Below, piece after piece: positions 11,676-22,730 of a stretch of DNA of 64,000 nucleotides. The DNA comes from Nematostella vectensis (lineage: Eukaryota; Cnidaria; Anthozoa; Actiniaria; Edwardsiidae): NCBI RefSeq assembly GCF_932526225.1, contig NC_064035.1:17535969-17599968 (forward strand). Direction: 5' to 3'. The translations under genes and the position numbers were made by a program. A model generated the notes under the pieces. That model worked only from the letters and a program-made list of their open reading frames with translations, made no database searches and was not told the DNA's origin. The number at the start of each line of letters is the position of its first letter. Position 1 is the first letter of the stretch.

Positions 11676-14600
11676 CTACAAATTTTTCAGTTTCTTCATG
11701 AGTTCCTCGACACTTAGTTCGTCACTTTCCGCCGACATTTGACCTTCGCTGCTTATCTCCTCCGAAATCTGCTGGAAAAAAAACCCGGATTGAGTAATAA
11801 CCAAGCTACAGTAAAAATCCAATTGTGAAAATTTTTAAATATTGAAAGAAAAGCACACCATACAGTGGATAAAATATCGAAATATTAGTCATCTAATTAT
11901 TAAAAGGAGTACTGTGAATTAACATGCTAGATCAAGATACAGTGGACTAAAAATTATCACCTTTCTTGTTGCTTTAGGCTTTGTGTAGGCAAGTGTAACA
12001 CCTGCAACAAGTTCTGGATGCGGTTCGTCTTCTTCGTCTGCTTCACCCTTACTCTCGGTAACCAGTGAGATGCCTGGTATATACAAAGAGATAGTGAGAT
12101 ACCTGGGACATACAAAGAGATAGGGAGATACCTGGGACATACAAAGAGATAAGGAGATACCTGGGACACACAAAGAGAGAGGGACATACCTGGGACATAA
12201 AAAGAGACAGGGAGATACCTGGGACATACAGAGATAGGGAGATACCTGGGACTTACAAAGAGATAGTCAGATGCCTGGTATATACAAAGAGATAGTGAGA
12301 TACCTGGGACATACAAAGAGACAGGGAGATACCTGGGACATACAAAGAGATAGTGAGATACCTGGGACATACAAAGAGACAGGGAGATACCTGGGACATA
12401 CAAAGAGATAAGGAGATACCTGGGACATACAAAGAGAGAGGGAGATACCTGGGGCATACAAAGAGATAGTGAGATACCTGGGACATACAAAGAGATAGTG
12501 AGATACCTGGGACATACAAAGAGAGAGGGACATACCTGGGACATACAAAGAGACAGGGAGATACCTGGGACATACAAAGAGACAGGGAGACACCTGGGAC
12601 ATACAAAGAGATAGTGAGATGCCTGGTATATACAAAGAGATAGGGAGATACCTGGGACATACAAAGAGATAGTGAGATACCTGGGACATACAAAGAGATA
12701 GTGAGATATCTGGGACATACAAAGAGAGAGGGAGATACCTGGGACATACAAAGAGACAGGGAGATACCTGGGACATACAAAGAGACAGGGAGATACCTGG
12801 GACATACAAAGAGACAGGGAGATACCTGGGACATACAAAGAGATAGGGAGATACCTGGGACATACAAAGAGAGAGGGACATACCTGGGACATACAAAGAG
12901 ATAGCAAGTGACTTTACCCCAATCGTTTTCCTCATGGACAACTTCCTCTTCTTCTTGAGGTTTGTCATTTTCTGTAGGTGGCTTAGCAGCCAGTGCCTCC
13001 TTATAATGTAACATTCTATTAGTATATTTAAATTTTGAAAGCTGTTCACCTTTTATCCTCCCCCAATGTCAGCCACCAACCTTGTATGCCACACCTTTGT
13101 TATTGTTTTTATTTATTATTGGAAGGCATAGAATGTGTCAAAATCTCGAAATAACCATCTTAAAACAAAATTTAATACTTTATTCACCAAATTCAATCGA
13201 AAATATGGTATTGGCTTCACTGAATCAGCCGATGGAAATGGTTGCTTATTCGCACTTGATACTTTGCTAGGACAACAAAATGGCGGCTCACAGAGGCTGT
13301 TTAAATCCCCCTGATTTTCTCCTGGCCGCTAACTCGCTAATGTCTCCCAAAAAGCCAACACACTTGACCCTACCCAACTGGCTGACCTTAACCTGAACTC
13401 TGCTCTGCCCTCAATCACCTGATCTTCCAATCACCTCAGCCCCCCCTGATCTTCCCCTCACCTCAGCCCACCTGATCTTCCCCTCACCTTAACCCCCCTG
13501 ATCTTCCCCTCACATCAACCCCCCTGATCTTCTCCTCACCTCAACCCCCCGTGATCTTCCCCTCACCTCAACCCCCCTTGATCTTCCCCTCACCTCACCC
13601 CCCTTGATCTTCTCACCTCACCCTCCTTGATCTTCCCCTCACCTCACCCCCCCTGATCTTCCCCTCACCTCACCCCACTGATCTTCCCCTCACCTCAACC
13701 CCCCGGATCTTCCCCTGTTATTGTTCCCCTGATCTTCCCCTGTCCTTGTTCCCCTGATTTTCCCCTGTCCTTGTTCCCCTGATCTTCCCATCCTTGTTCC
13801 CCTGATCTTCCCCTGTCCTCGTTCCCCTGATCTCCCCCTGTCCTTCCCTGATCTTCCCCTGTCCTTGTTTCCCTGATCTTCCCCTGTCCTTGTTTCCCTA
13901 ATCTTTCCCTGTCCTTGTTCCCCTTATCTTCCCCTGTCCTTGTTCCCCTGATTTTCCCCTGTCTTTGATTCCCTGATCTTCCCCTGTCCTTGTTCCCCTG
14001 ATCTTCCCCTGTCCTTGTTCCCATGATCCTCCCCTGTCGTTGTTCCCCTTGTTCCCTCTCTCATTCTTCACCCCTGACCTGGTAGTCTAGTTGGCGTTTC
14101 TGACAGCTCCTGTCATCACATGTAGGGTTAGGCTTCATGCTCATAGTAGGGAAGAAGTCTTGCATAGCATTGTATCCCAGGTAATGTGTAACAGATCCAA
14201 ACTTAAGCAAGTACCTTGAATAAATTATAATAAATAGGTTACTGGCATAAATACCTATTGTATGGCTGCAATTTCTTTCCTGCTCTGAAATTTCAAACAC
14301 AGATTTGAATACTTGTACAGAATTTATTGTTTGGATTTGCAAGAGTTTCATACTTGAGAGTATTCTGGACAAGAAATCCTGCAACAATGCCCATGGTGGT
14401 CGGTAGTGATGCTGCGCACACGCCTTCTCGCTTTAATGTTTTCTCATCTATATTTGATGCTACTACCAGTGGGGGAGCACACTGTCAAATGATATAAAAT
14501 AATTTGTGAAATTGCAAGTGCAATGAGGCTAAAAGTAAAAGCCAAACGCAAAAAAATTAAAAGTCAGACAAATCAAACAACCTAAAGGCCAATATGTACA

Positions 14601-17600
14601 TACAGCAAAACATTCTCCCCTACTCTGAATTAGACTATGTATAAGCCACACTTACAGCAAAACATGCCATCTCCCCTGGGTTTATATACTGAATATGTCC
14701 AGATACGGCATTCTCACTGACTCCAGACTCGAACCATGGCTGCCCCAGTTCATTACATGCCTGTTAACAAAAAAACAAAGACTGAAATGCTACTTTACTA
14801 CAAAAATAATAGCAATGACATCATGGAAAGGTAGCACAAGTATACTACTTACTGTATTGATGGCCATGCGGGCCTCAAAGTTGTCAACACAACTAAGAAC
14901 AAGGTCTACTGCTTTGTTGTCAAAGCCTCCATGGCTGCAAAATGTAAAAATGCATTTATTAAGATTGCGGTACTTTAAAATTCAAAGAAATTTAGGCTGT
15001 ACCTTATTCGAGCTAAAAAATGATTGAAGTTTTCCATTAGAGTAATATCATAATTATATGCCTCAAATTCGACATCTGGGTTAATGTCCCTGCAAACAAA
15101 TAAAGAAACAAAAATTGAGCAGTGCTAGTGTCAACTTGTTTTGATAAGATAACAGGTTTCAAAAAAGCAGCTGGCTCCTGGTGATAGACATTTGTCCTTT
15201 GACAGCTCTTTTTGTTTTTCAAAAGTGATAGTTGCAAGCAGAATGTTTATTTTCATCATGGTCAACATCATTTGTGAACATTGGCTTGTGCCAAGTGCTC
15301 TGTCATGTTTGTGGCAAGTTGCAAGTTGTTCTAAGAGTTGTGTCCTGTTTTGTGCTGAGTTTCTTGTACCATGTTTTATGCAGAGGGTTTTATTTAAGTT
15401 TGTGTTATCTCCATGTGCCTTGTTTTGTGTCAAGTGCTCTGTCCTGTTTGTGGCAAGTTGCAAGTTGTTCTAAGAGTTGTGTCCTGTTTTGTGCTGAGTT
15501 TCGTGTACCATGTTTTATGCAGAGGGTTGTATCTAGTTTGTGTTATCTCCATGTGCCTTGTTTTGTGTCAAGTGTTGTGTCATGTTTTGTGTCAAATATG
15601 TTCATGTTTTGCACCAAGTGTTGTGACATGTTAACTGCCAGATGTTTGAGCAGAGTTTCAAGTGCCAATGTTTGTGCCTTTTTTCATTTTTGGGCCAAGT
15701 TTTGTGTGACATGTTTTGTGCGGAGTGTTGTGACAATGTTTTGTGCCAATGAGTGAACCAGGTTTTGTGCCAAATTTTGTTCCCCTTCCTTGTGCCAAAT
15801 GTACATGTCATGTTTTGTTCCAACTATCACATCAATTGTAGACATTTAGCTTCTACTTGACAGTCAGACTCAATTAGATGCTGGCTATTTCCAGGAGCCA
15901 GTGCTCAGTATAAGATTGATGTGCCATCTCTGCAGGGGCGGATACAGGGGGGTGGATTGGATGGATATCCACCCCCCTTTTTGAGTAAAAAAAATTGAAA
16001 AGTCTCTTTGTTTGAAGAAAATAAATGTAAGACGGATGGAAGGTACTGTCCATTTTCCTTAGCCTGCTTGACTTTGCTGACGCGACAAAGCCAATTCAGC
16101 ATATCGTAAAATCTATGTAGCAGGGCTTCTGGAATTAGGCGCTTGTGCGGAAGCGCGTAATTTGGCTTTTTCCGCGTAATCCACAAATTTCCGCGTAATT
16201 TGGCTAAATTTTGAAAGACAAAACATTTAATTGCACAGCTGATGTGTTCTTTTAGGGTTGTTACCTCTATTTCTTGTGAAAAAAGAGAGATATTCTTCGT
16301 AAGAGTGCGATATTTCGAACTGAATTTCCGAAAACAAATAAAATGACTAGGCGTTCTTTGCTAAACCGCGAAGGCTTAGGACTAATAATAAAATACTTTT
16401 TTTAATTGGCTGGTGGCTAGGAGCCAATGAAAACTCGCCTAAGACATTTTCACGCAGAAAATTAACCTTTTCAAGTTATTTCGTGCTTTTCTTCGGTACA
16501 AAATGTTGTTTGGGCGTAACAGTTGATATTCCGTGTAATTTAGCACGTAATTCAGTAAAGAATCCCGCAAAATTTTGATTTTTAAAGAAAAATGTATTGC
16601 AAAATCCTGCGTAATTTAGTGCGTAATGATTGATTTTCCGCGTAATTTAGCAAGGAATCCCGCGAAATTTTGAGTTTTTTTCCGCATAATCCCAGAAGCC
16701 CTGATGTAGTGGGCTACCAAGAACCACTGGATCAGTTATAAGCAGTCTATCCGGCGATCATCCACCCCCCATTTTGAAATCCTGGATCCGTCCCTGCTCT
16801 GTAAGTTTTGTGACATGGGTGGTGACGTGATTTGTCTTAACTGTTATCCAGTGATTGTGATGATGATGGCACAGTAAAACAAATTGACATTAGCATATGT
16901 CCATGGTAAAAGTGATCATGATAACCAACATTACAATCATAATCATTCTGACCTTAGAGTATTGACCGCAGCTTCAACTTTGCTCATACCCGAGTGCTCT
17001 GGTCGAAAAAATAACCTAACCAATGCAAATCATTAACCATTTGATTACAATGTTGTAGTATGCTGAAGTTTGAAAAAAAAAACATAGAACAAGCACCAAA
17101 TAATTGGTTTCAAAGAGAAATAGATGGAAAAAATAAATTGCCAAACATACCGGTTCATGTTGGCAAGTTCCACTTTGTCATAGTCAAACAGAAGCAGCTG
17201 AGATAAACACATGAATTTACCATTAAGGGAAGGATCATGCGAAGGTGTTGCGATTTTTTGAGCATCGATTTGGGGGAAGGCCTCAAATTTTGAAACAGGG
17301 TTTAGGGGAGGGCCTTATTTTTTAAACAGTTATTCTGATCAATTTCCGAGCCTAGAGTCTGGAATTTTAATTTTTTTCTGGGGAGACCCCAGACCCGCTG
17401 CAATAGATAAATGAAGTAATGCGCCTTCTGCTTGCACTTTCATGACTTTCCTTTCACTAGCATTGTAAACTATTATCCCCTAAACTGTGGCTTTCCCCCT
17501 TTTTTATCTTTTGTAGTTTTGGTTTTATTAACTTCCATCACTGAATCTGCATATTTCAATTCATGTCAAAGTCCCCCCACCATTATAACCTTTCAGATTG

Positions 17601-20584
17601 ATGGCATGAAAAGATATGTAAATAAGATTTCATTTGGGAATTTCATGAGGGAGCATGCCCCCCGGCCCCCTGAAATACAATAGTATTTGCACCTCTAAAA
17701 AATGGGCTTAGAAATAAGACTTTTCCTGGCTTGATGGTGTTTGAGGCAAGCTTAGCTGCCCTTTCATGGGCATGTCCCTTCCCCCCCCCTCCCCCAACGC
17801 ACAACAATTTGGCATGCAAAGGGAGGGGACGGTGTCTGTCTCCCCACTATTTTAATTTGAAACAGCGACACTCCGATTCTATTAGTATAAATCCACTCGC
17901 ATACTAATCACGAATCTTGCAATTTGATAGGCTTCCGTACTCACTATCTCTTGAGCCATAGATAGTGAGTAGCGAAGGAGCTGGCATTTTCACACCGAAA
18001 GCGGTTATTTATTACTGAGAATTATTAAAGTCGTAATTTTTTTAAAGGTGGCATGTTAGTAGATTTATACCAAAACAATTAGACTACTTGTTCTCGTTTT
18101 CTGTGAGTCAAATAGTCAACTCAGCACTACACGCCTCATTGACTATCTATTGATTCATATAAAACTCAAACTCGTAGTCTAATTGTTAAATAGACCATAT
18201 TCCAGTTTACAAAATATAAAGCATATGTTTTTCTTTTTTGTTAGTACTGCACAGATTTTAACTGTGTTAACTGCATTTGTGGGCAACTTCTTATCAAGTC
18301 AACACGAACGTCATCAAACACGACTTGCATGCTCACGAATTGCTAAAAAAATGACGTTGACGTCTGTGACAGGAAATCTTGAACAGCATTTTCCCTATTT
18401 TTATGTTCTATGCGCACGATCACGGACGTCAATGCCGTTTTTTAGCAATTCATAAGCGTGGCACCGTTTTTTATGCCGTTCGTGTTGACTTGCTTAAGCT
18501 CTCTAATGACCTTTCCCTTAGATGCAATGACATGAAAAACTATAAATAACGAGAAAGAGGGAGAGAGTTTTACAAACATTTAAAGCCAGTGCAGTAGCTG
18601 AGGGTTTACAGTGGGTTTTGGATACTTAAAGCCTATCCTTTAAAACATATGTACCATGCCATGTTCAGTGTCACTTGTACCAATAATATACTAAATAATA
18701 TTTACATATGTATTTGCACCTTTACTGCATATTAAATTTCATTTTATTATATAGCATATAATGAATTCATTTTATTACAGCATTTAATGAAATTACAAAA
18801 AAATTGAATTGGAAGTTTCACTCTTTGTACAGTATAAACAATATATCTCAAAGCTATAGAACAAAGTACATGTATAGCAGTATTTGAAAGTAAACACACA
18901 TTTTTACCTTCCCAATACCGCATCTTGTCAGCATTTCAGCGGTGACACTTCCGACCCCTCCAATACCAACTACAGCCACTGTGAATTCTCTAATTTTCTA
19001 CAAGAAGTTTAGTCATAATAAATAAAATCAATAATTGATAGATACATTGACATAAGATAAGCACAGCAATTATGATATGAATGTAGTGGATACAACACAA
19101 ATGATTTAAGATTTGCGAAAAGTTAAACTCTTTCTAAATTTGAAAGAAATATAAAATTGTTTAAAATAAATGTATTAACTCTTTGATATTGCAGTTATAA
19201 TATATGTATACACTCTTCAATATTGCAAGGGCACTATCAAAATATTAGACTCTTGTCTCTCTCTTGTCTCTTTTGTACTGTAGAACAAATGTGTGGGTTT
19301 TTTGTTCAGGGGAGATAGATTCTGGGGAGATAATTCCAGTAGAATACCTCATAATTGTCAACTATTCCCATGCGCTTTAAAGCCATAAGTCGACTGAAAC
19401 AGAAGATACAAGACGTTTATATGAAGTATGAGACACAAAAAAAAAAAAACATAAAAACCACATATGTACTAATAAATTTAGACTAGACACATACTAGAAT
19501 TCCAGCTATGAAAAGCTTCTTAGGGGATAATATAATCTAACACATAGAGAGATTATAATAACTTGACCACAAAAATTGAATGCAAATCAAATATCAGTTG
19601 ACAGTCTATTTTATCTCCTTAAACAACATAGGTACAGGTTTGTATAAAGTTAGAAATTAAGATAAATGAAATAAAACATTTTTTTTTAAATCATAGTGAT
19701 TGTTGTTTTCCATATCTGATTTCTCTTATATTCTAAGACTCAACTGGAACCAATTTGTGAGCATTTTCTTGCTTTAATTGACAAATTTATTATTGTGACA
19801 AAAATACTCAATCAAGTCAAGAGAGTAAGTAATTAGTACAATTAGAGCTATTTTTAGTTTCTAGGTCTTTATTGGTAATTTTGTAATAGTGTTAGTTGAC
19901 ATTTTAGGTAATATCAATAAACATAATAATTATTAATTAACTTAGTATTCATTATTACTGTGGTATACTTTTTGTACCAAAATCGAAAGTAGATAGTTCA
20001 TACAATAATGGTAGATCAGGAATAAATGGATGGAAATAAAACGCTTGTTATTATGTCGGTTTGATCAGCACGAGCCTTTCTATACATGGATATTGGTGAG
20101 CAGTCAATAATGAATTGAGTAGCATAACACCACCTGGTATCACCGAGTTGATTGATTGAAACGGTCCACGAAAGACATTAGCCGTAATGGCACAAGAAAG
20201 GATTAGTCGTGAGCGCCGAACCAAACATGGCCTTTTGTGCTTTCATGATAACAAAAAAAAAAAAAAAATGGGCAATCGATGGAATGAATCGTCATCAGAA
20301 ATGTGAAGAGGAAGAGATAGTCGATTAAAATACATGACGCATCCTGCTACGTATTATTCTAAAATATATCTAATAACTACATCTGATATACTGATAGTTC
20401 CTGTTGAATTACAATGTTATGCCTCCAGTTTACCGACTACAGACCTGTACGGGTTGGAGTCTACGACCTCCGCGCTCATTTCATTCAGTTTCTCCCGCCT
20501 GGGTCCTTTCTTCTTGCGTTCATTTTCGAGAGATTTCTCCAGCTCGACGATTCTCTCTTTTAGTTTTTGGACTTCCTCTGACAT
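11676..20584 (-). CDS. UBA5: Ubiquitin-like modifier-activating enzyme 5 (UFM1 E1)
   Basis: E1 enzyme that adenylates UFM1 and passes it to UFC1. Thirteen coding exons: 20445-20584, 19348-19393, 18908-18997, 17151-17197, 16953-17015, 15003-15089, 14853-14934, 14656-14760, 14354-14481, 14079-14214, 12918-12999, 11961-12073, 11676-11771. All junctions are in phase and the total is 404 residues, equal to human UBA5. Visible features: EVVDSNPYS near the N terminus, nucleotide-binding [28 protein letters not shown], zinc-ligand pairs CFAC and CDDRSC, catalytic Cys in [12 protein letters not shown], acidic linker [13 protein letters not shown], the UFM1/LIR-like motif region GISLV, and the C-terminal UFC1-binding helix [12 protein letters not shown]. 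Introns hold several minisatellites and transposons. It is divergent from BBOF1, whose start lies 551 bp away. Confidence 0.98.
12063..12905 (+). repeat. 29-bp minisatellite, about 29 copies, built from the UBA5 exon 12 acceptor
   Basis: Unit core GAGATACCTGGGACATACAA fills nearly the whole intron between UBA5 exons 11 and 12. On the coding strand each unit holds TGTCCCAG followed by GTATCTCCCT. The real acceptor is TATACCAG followed by GCATCTCACT at 12064-12081. Units identical to the real junction (GATGCCTGGTATATAC on the plus strand) recur near 12271 and 12619. All three minus frames stay open because 3 x 29 is a multiple of 3, giving false ORFs up to about 316 codons. Confidence 0.96.
13437..14056 (+). 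repeat. 25-30-bp minisatellite in UBA5 intron 10
   Basis: Two related blocks: CTGATCTTCCCCTCACCTCA units (about 13440-13710), then CTGATCTTCCCCTGTCCTTG units (about 13710-14050). The array ends about 25 bp from the exon 10 donor at 14078. On the coding strand the donor region reads CAG followed by GTCAGGGGTGAAG, similar to the unit GATCAGGGGAACAAG. The long Gly/Gln/Arg-rich open frame here is an artefact. Confidence 0.9.
15290..15800 (+). repeat. Degenerate tandem repeat rich in TTTTGTG motifs
   Basis: A unit of about 139 bp (starting AAGTGCTCTGTC at 15293 and 15432) is duplicated with few changes. Decayed shorter repeats around GTTTTGTGCCAA follow to about 15800. Intron of UBA5. Cysteine-rich frames across it are repeat artefacts. 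Confidence 0.8.
15933..16796. mobile_element. Non-autonomous DNA transposon, 864 bp, host of a nested element
   Basis: Left end CAGGGGCGGATACAGG and right end CCTGGATCCGTCCCTG are inverted copies. Flanking CTCTG at 15928-15932 and 16797-16801 is a likely 5-bp target duplication. It contains no transposase-like frame and carries a second complete element. It lies in a UBA5 intron. Confidence 0.8.
16121..16703. mobile_element. Nested non-autonomous DNA transposon, 583 bp
   Basis: Inserted inside the 15933-16796 element. Ends CAGGGCTTCTGGAATTA and AATCCCAGAAGCCCTG are inverted copies, flanked by ATGTAG at 16115-16120 and 16704-16709. The interior repeats CCGCGTAAT-type motifs. No coding capacity seen. 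Confidence 0.8.
17932..18190. repeat. Two adjacent short inverted repeats
   Basis: 17932-17978 is a hairpin with arms CTTCCGTACTCACTATCT and AGATAGTGAGTAGCGAAG. About 18075-18188 has outer arms CAATTAGACTAC and GTAGTCTAATTG. Both lie in a UBA5 intron and are probably decayed MITE pieces. Confidence 0.55.
18295..18492. mobile_element. Foldback element, 198 bp
   Basis: Ends CAAGTCAACACGAACG and CGTTCGTGTTGACTTG are perfect inverted copies. The pairing continues inward (GAATTGCTAAAAAA with TTTTTTAGCAATTC, GACGTCTGTGA with TCACGGACGTC), so most of the element can fold into one hairpin. UBA5 intron. Confidence 0.8.
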
Positions 20585-21135
20585 GATTCTGTCCTATTAT
20601 ATGTGAAGCGTGCTCTGAGGGGATCTGTTTTGAGTCTGTTTATCGTAAATGACGAGGGAGGTCGCCGAACACTTGATCAAAATGGCTACGCTCAGCTGCT
20701 GTGCTACTTTATACCGCTGGATATAAAAAACGAAAAGTGTGGGCTCAAATCTTAACCCCCCCACCCCCCACCCCCTACACAAGTGCTGTGTTTCAGTGTT
20801 GGAATGCGTACACAAATCTTTACTTATCTGAATCAGCGTCGCACCCCGGCAAAATAAAAATGGCCCAGGAGTAGACCTGTAAATAAAAACTTTCCGCGCT
20901 TGATGAATACTTTCCTAATTACCAGACAATTTAGTTAGTGTAGTTAATATTTACATATATTTTAGTAAAGATCACTGCGTAGTCAAACTTATCATGTCTT
21001 TGATGCGGGTTACCTGTGATATCGTCCGCTGATACTTCACCAGTCCCCAGTCTGCAACATTGCGTTGCTTAGTAACGCCGCCATCTTGTTTTTAGCAGGC
21101 GTCTAGTTTTTCGTGTCTGTGATTTTCCTGCTAAA
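20585..21135. promoter_or_regulatory. Head-to-head promoter region of UBA5 and BBOF1
   Basis: 551 bp separate the two divergent start codons, so both genes must be driven from here. It contains a C-rich run (about 20757-20773), ATTGCGTTGCTTAGTAACG at about 21059-21077, and GCCGCCATCTTG at about 21079-21090 just before the BBOF1 start. GTTGCTTAGTAAC matches the shape of an RFX X-box half-site pair, which would fit a ciliary gene. Assignment as an X-box is inference. Confidence 0.6.
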
Positions 21136-22699
21136 ATGCCAAAAAAAGGAAAGAAAGCCAAAGGAGGGAAAGGAAAAAAGTCAGGGTAAACAGCAATTAT
21201 TCACTAATTATCATCCAACTGATGTGAACTAAACAAAACATTACTGATTCATGCGAATTTGAATTTTGTAAACGCTGGTTTCTCTGGAATGCTTTTCGTA
21301 AGCTAGTTGTTATTTTACTAATCTATGGTAATTTTTAGGGGGAAAAAGGGGAATAAAGAGGGCAAGAAAGCCAAGAAGGATAACGTTTTGAAAGATGCTG
21401 TCGCTAATGCGAAGTTATGGGAAACAAAACTGGATGCTATTCAGAAATCACGACTCGAATACAGGTATGCCTACGTGTGGGAATGGAGCTAACTCTATTA
21501 TGGTGCGAGTCACGGAAAGTTGGATGGGGATGCGCACAAAAGGCTATTAGCTTGTAAACAGTGATGTAAAATAAAGTATATTCTGCCTTAAGGCCGGTTT
21601 AGACTCTACTATACGATTTTTGCCTACAACCATCGCATGCGACACGCTCGCATCAGCATACAACTCAAGTCGCAAAGTCTAAAGGCTGGTTCTCACTAGG
21701 AGGCAAGCGTAAGCGCAAACGGAAGCGCAACATAAGTGAGAATCGGTCAAACACAAGCGCAATCACAAGAAAATCAAGCAGTTGCGTTCTCTTGCACTTC
21801 CGCTTGCGCTTATGTTCTAGTGAGAATCGGAAGACTATGTGCGTCCCGCTTGCGCTTACGTTCAAGTGAAAACCAACCTCAAATCAACTCCACTACGACA
21901 CGAGCTTACGACACGAAAGAGTTGTAGGATTTTTGAAACCTGTTTCAAAACTCTACGACTTTGTGCCCATATTTGGTAAAATGACAGAAGCATTGAGGCG
22001 GATCTTCTTTTCTGGGAGAGAGACAGGGGGCGATGACTGTTTTGGTTTGCAAATATGGCTGAAATCCATAGAAAGATATCATCGGCAATCGCGTGGAACT
22101 TTGGCCAGGCGTACCTCCTCCAAGATTAAACAATGACCCATTCTGTCAGCCATTCCTTCTCTTGGACCCTTCTTCGACTTTTTCCATTCGTTTACGGAGT
22201 AAAATAGTGCAACCATCCGCAATGTTTTTTGTTGTTGGTCCCAGTCCTCGACGAGTAAAAAGCGCAAATTTCGTACACGATTTTCTTGAGACGTGAGTGG
22301 CTAAATCAGGGCTAAGTCATGTCGCATGAGATTGTTGTAGGCAAAAATCATAGCGTCTAAATCAGCCTTTAGCATATATAGCTTTATAGAAGTATGTAAA
22401 TGTAGTCATTGTCTAGTTACAGCGCAACCAGTAAAACCGTGAACACCTAAAATATGTGTGGAATGTTTATTGTCTTCTGATGAATCAGACGCGAGAATTC
22501 AGACACTAAGACTTGTTCAGACATGTTTCTAGTTGACAGTTTGAATATCTTGCAAGTGATTGGTCAGAACAAAGATTCCATACATATTTCCGGTGTTCAT
22601 GGTGTTCTTGGTGCCGCTATAATTGATGGATTTTTTTAGCTATTATTCAACAAATAAGAAATTGCTTCTACTCTCACCAGCCCCCATCCTCCCCCCCAC

Positions 22700-22730
<31 letters not shown>

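Noticed and set aside
12063-12905. Regular repeats resembling a CRISPR array
   Set aside because: Units are contiguous with no unique spacers, and the host DNA is an animal gene intron.
11957-13049. Open frames of up to 316 codons (repeated [16 protein letters not shown])
   Set aside because: They are translations of the 29-bp intronic array in UBA5; all three minus frames stay open because of the period, and only 11961-12073 is a real exon there.
13695-14024. 109-codon Gly/Gln/Arg-rich minus-strand frame resembling a low-complexity protein
   Set aside because: Translation of the 25-bp UBA5 intron 10 array.
15192-15756. 174-codon Cys-rich frame
   Set aside because: Arises from duplicated TTTTGTG-rich repeats in a UBA5 intron; no start context or splice support.
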